Assembly: GCA_945952225.1 (NCBI GenBank)
Contig: CAMFHP010000014.1
Coordinates: forward strand, 1 to 64,000
Reading direction: 5' to 3'
DNA length: 64,000 nt
From: an uncultured Myxococcaceae bacterium
GTDB lineage: Bacteria > Myxococcota_A > Polyangia > Polyangiales > Ga0077539
The notes beneath the pieces were generated by a model. It made no database searches. It saw only the letters and a list, made by a program, of their open reading frames with translations, and was not told the origin of the DNA. Made by a program: the position numbers and the translations under genes. Positions within the stretch are counted from its first letter, which is position 1. Each line of letters begins with the position of its first letter. Below are positions 33,977 through 42,446 of this stretch, piece after piece.

Positions 33977-34918
33977 ATGGACCTCCACGACGACGATCCC
34001 ACTCCGCCGCAGGGTGTTCCGACGCTCACGGTGCCTCCCGCGAGCGCGCCCGCGGCGGTGCCCGCGCAGCTCTCGGCGCAGGGCGGTGCACCCGCTTCAC
34101 CGATGCCCGCGATGCCTCCGCGCACGGCGCCCGCCGATGAGCGCGCGGGCGTGCTGGCGGGCTTCGTGGTGACCGTGGCCGTGCACCTGCTCGTGGTGCT
34201 CGCGTCGATGCGACTCAACCACCGCGAGGGCAACGTGGCAGCGGCCGCGGCTGCTGCACAGCCGCAGACGATCATCGAGACGCACCTCATGAAGCGCGGC
34301 GGCGGAGACTTCGACCCGCGCCGCGTGGTGCACCGTCGCACGCCCACGCTGGCCGAGCGCGAGGCCCCGCGACAGGTGGCCGTGACCGCCGATCCGACGG
34401 CCGTGCACCTCGCGCCCGACGCCGGCGCGCAGGACTACATGAACGCCATCGTCACGGGGCGCCGTCGCGAGGCCCGCGGCAATCAAGACCTCGCCGAGCT
34501 CGAACGCATCGCGCAGATGGCCGCCGCCGAACAGGCCGCAGACCCCACCGCGCCCGCGGGTGAAGGCTCGCCCACGGGCAGCGCGCAGGGCGACACCACC
34601 GACCCTGCCGAGGCCACGCACGGCGCGATGACGACGATCGATCAGTTTCTTCGCGAGCACATTCGCGTCACGTCGGCGCTCACGGGGAGCGAGCCCCGTC
34701 GACTCGCGTTTCGCATCCGCATCGACGGCTCGGGCGCCATCGAGTCGGCCGCGCTCGTGACGGCCTCGGGCAACGACGCGCTCGACGCCGACATCCTCTC
34801 GCAGGCGCAGGGACTCGCCGAGCGCCACGCGCGCATCGAGGCGCTCACGCCCGAGGAGGTCACCGCGGTGTCGGGGCGCAACATCAACGTGAACGTGCCG
34901 CTCGCGAGCATGCACTGA
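33977..34918 (+). CDS. TolA/TonB-like periplasmic energy transducer
   Basis: 313 residues from ATG 33977 (MDLHDDDPTPPQGVPT). A Pro/Ala-rich cytoplasmic start precedes one membrane helix (GVLAGFVVTVAVHLLVVLAS) typical of TonB/TolA anchors. A long charged spacer (LAELERIAQMAAAEQAADPT) is followed by a ~100-residue C-terminal domain: LREHIRVTSALTGSEPRRLAFRIRIDGSGAIESAALVTASGN, a TonB-C fold. With TolQ-TolR upstream and TolB 56 bp downstream, it most likely takes the TolA place, though the sequence is closer to TonB family proteins than to E. coli TolA. Confidence 0.8.
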   Translation: MDLHDDDPTPPQGVPTLTVPPASAPAAVPAQLSAQGGAPASPMPAMPPRTAPADERAGVLAGFVVTVAVHLLVVLASMRLNHREGNVAAAAAAAQPQTIIETHLMKRGGGDFDPRRVVHRRTPTLAEREAPRQVAVTADPTAVHLAPDAGAQDYMNAIVTGRRREARGNQDLAELERIAQMAAAEQAADPTAPAGEGSPTGSAQGDTTDPAEATHGAMTTIDQFLREHIRVTSALTGSEPRRLAFRIRIDGSGAIESAALVTASGNDALDADILSQAQGLAERHARIEALTPEEVTAVSGRNINVNVPLASMH

Positions 34919-34962
34919 GGCCTCGCGCTGCAAGTGCTTTTCATCGCGCGACGGTTGTTGGA

Positions 34963-34968
34963 TACACT
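34963..34968 (+). promoter_or_regulatory. -10-like box TACACT of tolB
   Basis: TACACT, then GCGCGC and GTG 34975; the 6-nt gap implies a leaderless transcript. A TTTTCA-like -35 lies about 19 bp upstream. Confidence 0.45.
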
Positions 34969-34974
34969 GCGCGC

Positions 34975-36264
34975 GTGAAGCGACGGATCACCCAGGGGCT
35001 CATCGTTCTCTCGTCCATCGGGCTCGCGGCGTTGCCGCTGGTGTCGAGCGCGCAGAACCAGCCCGCGCCGCGGCAGGTCACCGAAGTGCCGCCGGTCGGC
35101 GACCTCACCATCACCCTCCAGGGCCTCGAAGCGCGGCTGCTGCCCATCGCGATCCCCGCGCTGCGCGGGCTGTCGGGCGACGGCATCGCGGGGGTGATCT
35201 CGAACGACCTGCGCCTCTCGGCCCTCTTTCGTGTGCTCGACCCGCACTCGTTCACCGCGAACCTCGACGCCGAGGGCACGGGCATCTCGGCCCCCTCGTG
35301 GACGAGCGTCGGCGCCACCGCCGTCGTGAAGGGCCAGGTCACGGGCACCACCGACAACGTGCGCGTCGAGCTTCGCGTGTGGGAGCCCGGACGTCCCGCG
35401 GCCCCGGTGCTCACGCGCACGTACGGACCGGGCTCGGCGCGCTCCGTGGCGCACCACATCGCGAACGACCTCATCGAGCACTACACCCACACGCCCGGCG
35501 TGTTCGGCACGCGCATCGCGTTTGCGCGTCGCGGCGCGCGCGGTCGTCGGCAGATCTTCACCGTCGACTGCGACGGCGAGAACCTCGCGCAGGTCAGCAG
35601 CGGCCGCCTGAACTTCACCCCCAACTGGGGACCGGGCGGGCTCTACTGGTCGTCGCAGACGCCCGAAGGGTTCCTCGCGCTGTTCCGCTCGGGCGCGCGG
35701 GAGCCCGTGTTGCGCGCCGACGGGCTCGTGATGGGCGCGGCCTTCTCGGGCTCGCGCATGGCCGTGGTGCTCACCCGCGACGGCAACAGCGACATCTACG
35801 TGGGCTCCGCGGATGGATCGGGCCTGCGACGTGTGACCACCGACCCGGGCGCCGACATCTCGCCCGCGTGGTCTCCCGACGGCTCGAAGATCGCGTTCGT
35901 GAGCGACCGCGGCGGCTCTCCGCAGGTCTACGTGATGGACGCGGGCGGCGGCGGACAGCGCCGCGTGAGCTTCGCGGGCAGCTACAACACCTCGCCCTCG
36001 TGGGCGCCCGACGGACAGACCCTCGCGTACTCTGGCCGTGGCGCGGGCGGGTCGGACATCTTCACCATCAACATCGCGTCGGGCGCCGTGCGCAGGCTCA
36101 CCGAGGGCCAGGGCAGCAACGTCGACCCGACGTACTCGCCCGACGGACGGCTCATCGCGTTCAGCTCCAGCCGCGGCGGCATCTTCGTGATGAACCAAGA
36201 CGGGCTCAACCAGCAGCGCATCCTCGCCGGTGGCGGCGAGATGCTGCGCTGGGAGCCGCGCTGA
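34975..36264 (+). CDS. tolB: TolB, Tol-Pal system beta-propeller protein
   Basis: 429 residues from GTG 34975. Sec signal peptide (GLIVLSSIGLAALPLVSSAQ), an N-terminal alpha/beta domain (~40-165) and a six-bladed propeller of TolB repeats: SDIYVGSADGSGLRRVTTDP, AWSPDGSKIAFVSDRGGSPQ, TYSPDGRLIAFSSSRGG. It acts in the periplasm with Pal and the Tol complex in outer-membrane integrity. Pal is not in the window; the next gene is on the other strand. The protein ends in GEMLRWEPR after the last blade, normal for the family. Confidence 0.95.
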   Translation: MKRRITQGLIVLSSIGLAALPLVSSAQNQPAPRQVTEVPPVGDLTITLQGLEARLLPIAIPALRGLSGDGIAGVISNDLRLSALFRVLDPHSFTANLDAEGTGISAPSWTSVGATAVVKGQVTGTTDNVRVELRVWEPGRPAAPVLTRTYGPGSARSVAHHIANDLIEHYTHTPGVFGTRIAFARRGARGRRQIFTVDCDGENLAQVSSGRLNFTPNWGPGGLYWSSQTPEGFLALFRSGAREPVLRADGLVMGAAFSGSRMAVVLTRDGNSDIYVGSADGSGLRRVTTDPGADISPAWSPDGSKIAFVSDRGGSPQVYVMDAGGGGQRRVSFAGSYNTSPSWAPDGQTLAYSGRGAGGSDIFTINIASGAVRRLTEGQGSNVDPTYSPDGRLIAFSSSRGGIFVMNQDGLNQQRILAGGGEMLRWEPR

Positions 36265-36270
36265 CGGCCC

Positions 36271-36885
36271 TCAGGGCCCCGTGCGCGGCGCGCCCGCGTC
36301 GCCGGTCGGCACCATCACCGCGACGACCCGCACGGGCTCACCGAAGCCCGTGGGCACGATCATCTCCCACGGCGTGAAGCCCGCGGCCTCGACGCGCACG
36401 CGGTGTCGTCCTCCCTCGATCACGCGCTCGACCCCACCCGCCTGGTACCAGCGAGGCGCCTCGTGGTCGAACCACACGCGGGCCACGCGCGCGGCGCTGG
36501 AGGGCACCACGCGAACCTCGATGCGGGTGAGCAGTCGGTAGAGCGCCTCGCGGCGTTCGAGGGCGGCCGCGCGGTCGGCGTCGGCGGTGGCGACGGTGCT
36601 GTAGCGGGTCCAGAGGCCGGCGGCTTCGCGCCAGCGCTGGCGGGTTTCGAGCACGAGCGCGAGCTCACGCAGCGCCGCAGGCGGACCGCCGAGGTCGATG
36701 GACTCACGAAGCAGCCGCGCGCACTCGTCGAGGTCTCCCCGCGAGCGCGCGGCGAGCGCCTGGCGCATGCGCATGAAGGCCTCGACGTGGGCCGAATCAC
36801 CCGCGGGCGCAGGCTGCGACACCGCCCCGAGGGGCGCGACGAGGGCGGCGACAGACACGGCGAAGACGAAGGTGCGAGGGGTCAC
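36271..36885 (-). CDS. secreted TPR protein with PEGA-like C-terminus
   Basis: 204 residues from GTG 36885. Signal peptide MTPRTFVFAVSVAALVAPLG cleaved around VSQPAPA. A helical TPR-like region (MRMRQALAARSRGDLDECARLL, LRELALVLETRQRWREAAGLW) is followed by a beta-rich end (EGGRHRVRVEAAGFTPWEM) of PEGA type. Periplasmic. Start overlaps the stop of the upstream DUF2723 gene (GTGA), so the two are translationally coupled. No specific role can be given. Confidence 0.78.
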   Translation of the reverse strand: MTPRTFVFAVSVAALVAPLGAVSQPAPAGDSAHVEAFMRMRQALAARSRGDLDECARLLRESIDLGGPPAALRELALVLETRQRWREAAGLWTRYSTVATADADRAAALERREALYRLLTRIEVRVVPSSAARVARVWFDHEAPRWYQAGGVERVIEGGRHRVRVEAAGFTPWEMIVPTGFGEPVRVVAVMVPTGDAGAPRTGP

Positions 36886-38822
36886 GGAGATCCGCTCCGA
36901 CGCGCGGCTTCGGCGTCGGCTTCATGCGCGCCCGCCGCGTCGCCGACCACGCGAAGAAACTCTGCGAGGTTGCGCCACGCGAGCGGACGCTCGGGGTCGA
37001 GGGCCAAGGCCGCGCGCGTGAGCCCGATCGCGTTCGTGAGGTCTCCGCGGCGGGCGGCGGCGACGCCGAGGTTCGTGTACGCCGACACGTGCGTCGGATC
37101 GAGGGTGAGCGTGGCCATCCACAGCGGCACCGCGCGCTGCATGTCGGCGGTCGCGACGCGCGAGCCCGCGGCGAAGGTCACCATCGCGCCGATCCATCGT
37201 GCGCCGACGCCCGACGCGCCCGCGCCGCGCGCGTTCACCCAGGCCGCTGCGCCCTCGTCGACCGCGTTGGCCTCGGCACCGGGCACCGCGAGCACGGGCG
37301 TCTCGCCGCCACCGAAGCGCCTCCGCCGACGGATCGCGCGCGCTTCGCCATCGCCGCTCCCCTCCCATCGCACGCGGTCTCCGTAGTGCTCCAGCAGCGC
37401 GAGGGTGCGGGCCACCTCCGACGCGCGCGAGACGCCCTGCACGGGCGGTGCGATCGTGTCGCCGAGGCGCCGCGGGTCGAGCCGTCGCCACGTCCAGTCG
37501 AACACCACATGCTGTCGCGGCAGCACCACCACGTCGGGTCGTTCGCCCTCCACGTGTTGCGCGTAGAGCGCGCCGCCACACAGGTCGTCGGAGCTGCACA
37601 ACACCAACGTGCGCGCGGGCACCGCGCCGAGCGCGCCCGCGCCGCCGAGGATCTCGGGCGCCGTCCACCCGTCGGCGCGTCCCACCCAGCGCGCGTCGCG
37701 GTGGGCGACGGTGGCCGCAGCGACCAGCGCGGTGAGCACCACGCCGACGATCCGCTCGCGTGCGCCTGCGCGGGTCGCGATCGAGGCCACACCGAGCGCC
37801 GCGAAGATCGCGAGGCAGAGCTCGGTGTGAAAGAAGGTCTGCCGGTCGACGATGCCCATCGGGTTGATCGCCACGGCGTACGCGAGATCGACGAGGGCCA
37901 CCGCGAGGAGCGCGCGCACGAAGGGCTCTCGCGCCGCGCGCAGCGCGCCCACGATGGCGACGGCGAGCGCTATGGGGCCGAGGTCTTGCGCGATCACTTC
38001 ACCCGCATGGGCGAGGTCTTCGGGGATGCGCCACGCGACGAGCATGCGCTTCGCGAAGGCCTCGCGAATGAGCGCTGCGGAGACGTGCGCCCGCACGCCC
38101 GCGAAGGTCTCGGGGTTGCCCCAGTCGACCGGTCCGTTGCGTCGCGAGGCGATGGGGAGCCACACGACGAGCGGCAGCGTCGCAGCCCACGGAACGAGCA
38201 CCGCGGCGAGGCGTTCGAAGCGCGCGCGCCACGCCATCGTGACGAGGCCCGGCACCGTGAGCATCGCGAGCGAGAGGGCCACCGCGGGGCGCGCCGACGT
38301 GTGCATCGAGAGCAGCGCGACGCCCGAGAGCGCAGCCACCGCGCGGCGTCGACGTGCGAGGTCGGCGCCCTCCATCGCGAGCGAGAGGGCCGCACACGCG
38401 ATGAGCACCGACGAGGCGTAGACCTCGACGGCCGTCCACGCGCGCACCATCGTGGCCGAGGCGACGAGCACCGCCGTGGGGAGCAGTGAAGCCGTCGCGC
38501 GCACGACGCCGTCGCGGTCGCGGAGCGCGCGGTCGACGAGGGAGGCGAGCACCGCACACGCGGCGGCGCCCATCGCGGCCACGCAGAGGTTCATGCGAAA
38601 GGCCACGTCGCCCACGGGCGCGAGCGCCGCGAGACGGAACAGCACCATGTCGAGCACGAAGCCCGTCGGGTGCGCCACGTCGAGGTGGAACGCCGCCGTG
38701 GCGAGCTCGCCCGCGTCGCGATCGCTCACCGACGGGGCCGCGCCGAGCGAGAGCGCGAGGCCCGACGCGAGGGCGGCGAGGGCCGGTGGCGTCGGGGTCC
38801 AGCGCGCGATGCGGGGCTCCAT
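36882..38822 (-). CDS. DUF2723 polytopic membrane protein with C-terminal TPRs (possible glycosyltransferase)
   Basis: 646 residues. The N-terminus DRDAGELATAAFHLDVAHPTGFVLD matches the DUF2723 signature (acidic pair plus HPxG), a family related to protein-O-mannosyltransferase-like GT-C enzymes. About ten hydrophobic helices span residues 15-375. A soluble part follows (TLVLCSSDDLCGGALYAQHV, DVVVLPRQHVVFDWTW) and ends in TPR motifs (VSAYTNLGVAAARRGDLTNAIGL). GT-C enzymes transfer sugars from lipid-linked donors; the acceptor is unknown. ATG 38822 is only 29 bp from the divergent ATG 38852. Confidence 0.83.
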   Translation of the reverse strand: MEPRIARWTPTPPALAALASGLALSLGAAPSVSDRDAGELATAAFHLDVAHPTGFVLDMVLFRLAALAPVGDVAFRMNLCVAAMGAAACAVLASLVDRALRDRDGVVRATASLLPTAVLVASATMVRAWTAVEVYASSVLIACAALSLAMEGADLARRRRAVAALSGVALLSMHTSARPAVALSLAMLTVPGLVTMAWRARFERLAAVLVPWAATLPLVVWLPIASRRNGPVDWGNPETFAGVRAHVSAALIREAFAKRMLVAWRIPEDLAHAGEVIAQDLGPIALAVAIVGALRAAREPFVRALLAVALVDLAYAVAINPMGIVDRQTFFHTELCLAIFAALGVASIATRAGARERIVGVVLTALVAAATVAHRDARWVGRADGWTAPEILGGAGALGAVPARTLVLCSSDDLCGGALYAQHVEGERPDVVVLPRQHVVFDWTWRRLDPRRLGDTIAPPVQGVSRASEVARTLALLEHYGDRVRWEGSGDGEARAIRRRRRFGGGETPVLAVPGAEANAVDEGAAAWVNARGAGASGVGARWIGAMVTFAAGSRVATADMQRAVPLWMATLTLDPTHVSAYTNLGVAAARRGDLTNAIGLTRAALALDPERPLAWRNLAEFLRVVGDAAGAHEADAEAARRSGSP

Positions 38823-38838
38823 GGAGGGGGCGATGATG

Positions 38839-38844
38839 TACCAT
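38839..38844 (+). promoter_or_regulatory. -10-like box TACCAT of the secreted protein gene (38852)
   Basis: TACCAT, 7-nt gap, ATG 38852. It overlaps minus-strand TACATC (38840-38835), a candidate -10 for the divergent DUF2723 gene. Both genes must use the same 29 bp between start codons. Confidence 0.45.
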
Positions 38845-38851
38845 CGCCGCG

Positions 38852-39790
38852 ATGCTCGACACGACGAATGCGCGGCGCTTCGCGGCCCTTGCGACGGTCT
38901 TCGCGATGACGGCGACGCCCTCGATGGCGCGCGCGCAGTGCGACGCGGGCGGCGATGCGCTGGTGCCGCCAGACCAGGATGGCCTGCTGCGCGACTCGTT
39001 CCCCGCCGACCAGGACACCGACGTTCCGCTCGATAGCCCGGTGCGGCTCCGGTACTACGGCCGCGCGCCGACGCCGCCGGTGCTGTGCGTGCAGCAGGGA
39101 TCGCTCACCTCACCCTGCCTCGCGGGGGAGTCGTCGGTCGTGGGCGACGAGATCGTCTGGCAGCCCGCGGCCTCGGCCGGCGGATCGCTCCTCGCGCCCT
39201 CGCAGCGGTACTTCGTGACGTACACCGAGACCGCCGCGGGCACGAACCGCATCACGTTCTCGACGGGCAGCGGGGTGTCGCCTGCGCGGCTGACGTTCTC
39301 GGGCGTGAGCGACGTGTCGTCGGATCCGGCCACCGCGAACGCGTGCGACCGCGACGCGGCGGACATCACCGTGACCTTCAACCGCGCGCGCTCCGTGGCC
39401 TCGGGCCTCGGCGACACCGCGTGGCCCGACATCGACGTGGAGTACGTGATCTATCAGACCCGCGGGCCGGGCATCGCGGGGCCGCGCGAGCGCGATCGTG
39501 TGCGCCTTCAGCGCTCGGGGTCGACGGTGGTGAGCGAGGCGCAGCGCACGTTCCGGCTGACGGGCATGGAGGCGTCGGGGCCGGTGTGCTTCAACGTGCA
39601 GGCGATCGACCCGCTGGGGCGCGCCGACGGCAACACCGCCGAGGCCTGCGTGAACCCCGCGAAGGGCAACTATTTCATGGGATGCGCGGCGCGCCCCGCG
39701 GACCCGATGCGATCCGCGTGGGGCGTGTGGCTGACGGCGTTGGCGATTACGACTGCGCGCTCGTGGCGTCGTCGTCGCCGGTGTCGTTGA
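38852..39790 (+). CDS. secreted protein with MYXO-CTERM-like tail
   Basis: 312 residues. Signal peptide (FAALATVFAMTATPSMARAQ), then beta-rich segments with pairs of Cys (VLCVQQGSLTSPC, ANACDRDAADITVTF, GPVCFNVQAID) resembling Ig-like domains. The C-terminus has GCAARPADPM, a hydrophobic stretch (AWGVWLTALAITTA) and RRRRRCR: one Cys, one helix and a basic end, as in MYXO-CTERM sorting signals though with one Cys less. It would be anchored or processed at the cell surface. Its last 44 bp overlap the convergent NtrC-type gene. Confidence 0.75.
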   Translation: MLDTTNARRFAALATVFAMTATPSMARAQCDAGGDALVPPDQDGLLRDSFPADQDTDVPLDSPVRLRYYGRAPTPPVLCVQQGSLTSPCLAGESSVVGDEIVWQPAASAGGSLLAPSQRYFVTYTETAAGTNRITFSTGSGVSPARLTFSGVSDVSSDPATANACDRDAADITVTFNRARSVASGLGDTAWPDIDVEYVIYQTRGPGIAGPRERDRVRLQRSGSTVVSEAQRTFRLTGMEASGPVCFNVQAIDPLGRADGNTAEACVNPAKGNYFMGCAARPADPMRSAWGVWLTALAITTARSWRRRRRCR

Positions 39791-41282
39791 GGTCGGTCTC
39801 GGGCGCGACGCGCGCATCGCTCGACGCGCGGCGGAGGATGCGGCGGAAGTTGCTTCGATCGAGCCCCGCGAGGCGCGCGGCGCGCGAGATGTTGCCCGCC
39901 GTGAGCTCCATGAGGTTCTTGAAGTACGTGCGCTCGAACTCCGAGAGCGCGCGGCGCTTCGCGAGGTTGTAGTCGAGCGAGGTGTCGGTGCGCGGCGTGG
40001 GCCCGGCCTGCACCGTCGCACCCGCGAGGGGCGCAGCGCGCACGGCCTTGGGCAGCGCGTCGAGCTCCAGGGGCTCGGCGCGCGAGATGGCGAGCGCAGA
40101 GACCACGGCGTTCTCGAGCTCGCGCACGTTGCCGGGCCACGAGTAGGCCTCGAGCGCGCGCACGGCCATGGGCGAGATGCGCGTGACGCGCGGGTTGTGC
40201 TGCGGCCCGTGGCGGGCCATGAAGTGGTACGCGAGCAGGGGGACGTCTTCGCGGCGGCCGCGGAGCGCCGGCACTTCGAGCTCGTGCACCTGGAGGCGGA
40301 AGTAGAGGTCCGCGCGGAAGCGTCCGTCGGCCACGGCGGCCTTGATGTCGAGGTTCGTGGCGGCGATCACGCGCACGTCGATCTCGCGCTCGCGGGTCTC
40401 GCCCACGCGCGTGACCTTGCGCTCCTGGAGCACGCGGAGCAGTCGCACCTGCTGCGACTTCGGGAGGTCGCCGATCTCGTCGAGAAAGACCGTTCCGCCA
40501 TCGGCCGCTTCGAAGAACCCGGGGCGGTCTTCGGCGCCGGTGAACGCGCCGCGCACGGTGCCAAAGAGCTGCGCTTCGAGGAGCGACTCGGTGAGCGCGC
40601 CGCAGTTGAACGCCACGAAGGGCTTGCGGGCCCGCGGAGACCGCGCGTGGATCTCGCGCGCCACGACCTCCTTGCCCGTGCCGTGCTCGCCCGTGATGAG
40701 CACCGTCGCCTGGAGGGGACCGACGCGGTTCACGAACTCTCGCACCTCGCGCATGAGCCGCGAGTTGCCCACGAGGCGCGAGGCGTTGCGCGTGCCGTCG
40801 AGCTCGGCTTCGAGCATGCGCGTGCGGTTCACCATGCGACGACGCTCGGCCGCGCGGAGCACCTGCACCCGGAGCTCCTCGGTGCTGAAGGGCTTCTTGA
40901 GAAAGTAGAACGCGCCGTTCTGCACGGCCTCGAACGCGAGCGACACCGCGTCGTGCGCGGTCATCATGATCACCTCGACGTCGGCGCCCGACTCGCGCAC
41001 GCGGCGAAGAAGGTCCATGCCCGACACGCGCGGCATGACCACGTCGGCGAGCACCACGTCGATGTCTGCGCGGGCCACGAGCGCGAGGGCCTCTTCACCG
41101 TCGCTGGCCTCCTCGACCTCGATCTCGGGGTCGCGGAGCTGGCGGGTGACGGCGCGCCGAACCTGCACCTCGTCTTCGACGACGAGCACACGAACCGGAG
41201 CCGTCGGTCCGGGCGGCGACGACGACCGCGCGCGCGGCGCGACGCTCACTCCGACCCGAACGTCCTGGTGATCTGACGACAT
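39747..41282 (-). CDS. NtrC-family sigma54-dependent response regulator
   Basis: 511 residues from ATG 41282. Receiver domain ~30-145 with phospho-acceptor Asp80 (VVLADVVMPRVSG). AAA+ domain with intact Walker A (GEHGTGKEVVA), an FGTVRGAFTGA loop that contacts sigma54, Walker B (GGTVFLDEIGDLP) and YSWPGNVRELENAV. The C-terminal Fis-type HTH is GNISRAARLAGLDRSNFRRIL. All functional motifs are present, unlike the degenerate homologue at 25747. No sensor kinase is adjacent. The 448 bp upstream (41283-41730) hold several inverted repeats that could be its own binding sites. Confidence 0.95.
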   Translation of the reverse strand: MSSDHQDVRVGVSVAPRARSSSPPGPTAPVRVLVVEDEVQVRRAVTRQLRDPEIEVEEASDGEEALALVARADIDVVLADVVMPRVSGMDLLRRVRESGADVEVIMMTAHDAVSLAFEAVQNGAFYFLKKPFSTEELRVQVLRAAERRRMVNRTRMLEAELDGTRNASRLVGNSRLMREVREFVNRVGPLQATVLITGEHGTGKEVVAREIHARSPRARKPFVAFNCGALTESLLEAQLFGTVRGAFTGAEDRPGFFEAADGGTVFLDEIGDLPKSQQVRLLRVLQERKVTRVGETREREIDVRVIAATNLDIKAAVADGRFRADLYFRLQVHELEVPALRGRREDVPLLAYHFMARHGPQHNPRVTRISPMAVRALEAYSWPGNVRELENAVVSALAISRAEPLELDALPKAVRAAPLAGATVQAGPTPRTDTSLDYNLAKRRALSEFERTYFKNLMELTAGNISRAARLAGLDRSNFRRILRRASSDARVAPETDLNDTGDDDATSAQS

Positions 41283-41429
41283 CTCATTCCTCAACAGCGA
41301 AAGGGGCGATGCATTCAGGGCCGATCGGCCGCCGGGCGTCACATGGTGCTCGTGCCACCCGGTGCAGAGCCGGTCTCGCCTCCGCGGTGCGAACTGACAG
41401 ACACATCGTGTCCGACATCCGCGCGCCCT

Positions 41430-41447
41430 GCTCCGAGGCCTCGGAGC
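41430..41447. promoter_or_regulatory. perfect 18-bp palindrome, candidate operator
   Basis: GCTCCGAGGCCTCGGAGC reads the same on both strands. It lies 148 bp upstream of the NtrC-type start. The length fits a dimeric regulator's site. Confidence 0.5.
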
Positions 41448-41716
41448 CCCGCCGGTGCGAACGCATCGCCTGGGACGTGCGCACGCAGCGAGCCGTGCCG
41501 TCTCTGCCACACGCGTTGCGTTTCGCTCACTGAAAGTCCTCTGAAATCAGCCCCGAATTTCGAGGGGCTCTTGTGTTCGCGCACACCTTCAAAAAGCGGG
41601 TTCCGCGTTGACCACATCGTGGGTAGCAGCGTGACCATTCGGGTGCTCCCGAGCATCACTTCTCCGCATGGAGTGCCCGTGTGAGACGGCGCTTCCCATC
41701 GGACACGTCGCGAGAC

Positions 41717-41722
41717 TAGGCT
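41717..41722 (+). promoter_or_regulatory. -10-like box TAGGCT of udk
   Basis: TAGGCT followed by 8 nt and GTG 41731. TTCCCA 41693-41698 could be the -35 (18-bp spacer). This supports the GTG start over an ATG 63 bp upstream. Confidence 0.4.
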
Positions 41723-41730
41723 CCGCCGCC

Positions 41731-42399
41731 GTGAGCGTTCTTCTCGTAGGCGTGGCCGGTGGCAGCGGGTCTGGCAAGAGCACGATCGCGCGCTCGATCG
41801 TCGAGGCCCTCCCCTCGCACCACGTCGCATCCATCGAACACGATGCCTACTACCGTGACCTGTCGCACCTGACCCACGAGGAGCGTGCGCGCGTCAACTT
41901 CGACCACCCCGACTCGCTCGACAACGAGCTGTTCATTCAGCACCTCGACGCGCTGAAGGCCGGGCGTGCGATCGACAAGCCCCGCTACGACTTCGCACGG
42001 CACACGCGGGTCACCGAGGTCGAGCACATGGAGCCCGCGCCGATCATCGTCGTCGAGGGGATTCTCGTGCTCGCGCTCGAGCCCATTCGCAGTCGCCTCG
42101 ACGTGAAGCTCTACGTCGACACCGACGCCGACATCCGGCTCATGCGACGCATCCGGCGTGACCTGGAGCACCGCGGGCGCACCTTCGCGCAGGTGCGATC
42201 GCAGTACTACGAGACCGTGCGGCCCATGCACATGGCCTTCGTCGAGCCGTCGAAGCGCTTCGCCGACGTGATCATTCCCGAGGGCGGACACAACCGCGTG
42301 GCGCGCGAGATGATCCTCGCGCACATGCAGAAGTTCGTGCGGGAGCTCGGCGAGCGTCGGTCGCCCACGAGCGACTGGCCTCCGTCGGGCGGCGCGTAG
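41731..42399 (+). CDS. udk: uridine kinase
   Basis: 222 residues from GTG 41731. Walker A GGSGSGKST is at residues 10-18, the normal distance from the N-terminus. YYRDLSHLTHEERARVNFDHPDSLD and PRYDFARHTRV are uridine kinase signatures, and VVEGILVL is the Walker B region. It phosphorylates uridine and cytidine with ATP or GTP in pyrimidine salvage. The C-terminus is slightly long (RSPTSDWPPSGGA). It is transcribed alone, with the ferredoxin gene following 47 bp later. Confidence 0.93.
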   Translation: MSVLLVGVAGGSGSGKSTIARSIVEALPSHHVASIEHDAYYRDLSHLTHEERARVNFDHPDSLDNELFIQHLDALKAGRAIDKPRYDFARHTRVTEVEHMEPAPIIVVEGILVLALEPIRSRLDVKLYVDTDADIRLMRRIRRDLEHRGRTFAQVRSQYYETVRPMHMAFVEPSKRFADVIIPEGGHNRVAREMILAHMQKFVRELGERRSPTSDWPPSGGA

Positions 42400-42446
42400 G
42401 CACCGTAGCGACGGCCCCGCGGGCTGTGCTAGGTGCAACGGTCCCT

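Larger units (their letters stand above)
41283..41730. promoter_or_regulatory. 448-bp intergenic region rich in inverted repeats, between ntrC-type gene and udk
   Basis: No credible gene. Features: perfect 18-bp palindrome 41430-41447 (GCTCCGAGGCCTCGGAGC), GACAC-3-GTGTC at 41400-41412, direct repeats CGGTGCGAAC at 41385-41394 and 41453-41462 flanking the palindrome, and hairpin AGCCCC-9-GGGGCT at 41549-41569. It is probably a regulatory region for the regulator gene, for udk, or for a small RNA. Confidence 0.5.

Noticed and set aside
41505-41519. Sigma54-like promoter TGCCAC-5-TTGC upstream of udk
   Set aside because: The essential GG of the -24 element is GC here, and other near matches in the region have wrong spacing. 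A single near match in a GC-rich region is not enough.
41549-41569. Rho-independent terminator AGCCCC-9-GGGGCT
   Set aside because: It lies between two divergent genes, so no transcript should end there, and the following sequence (CTTGTGTTCG) has no T run. It is kept as a hairpin only.
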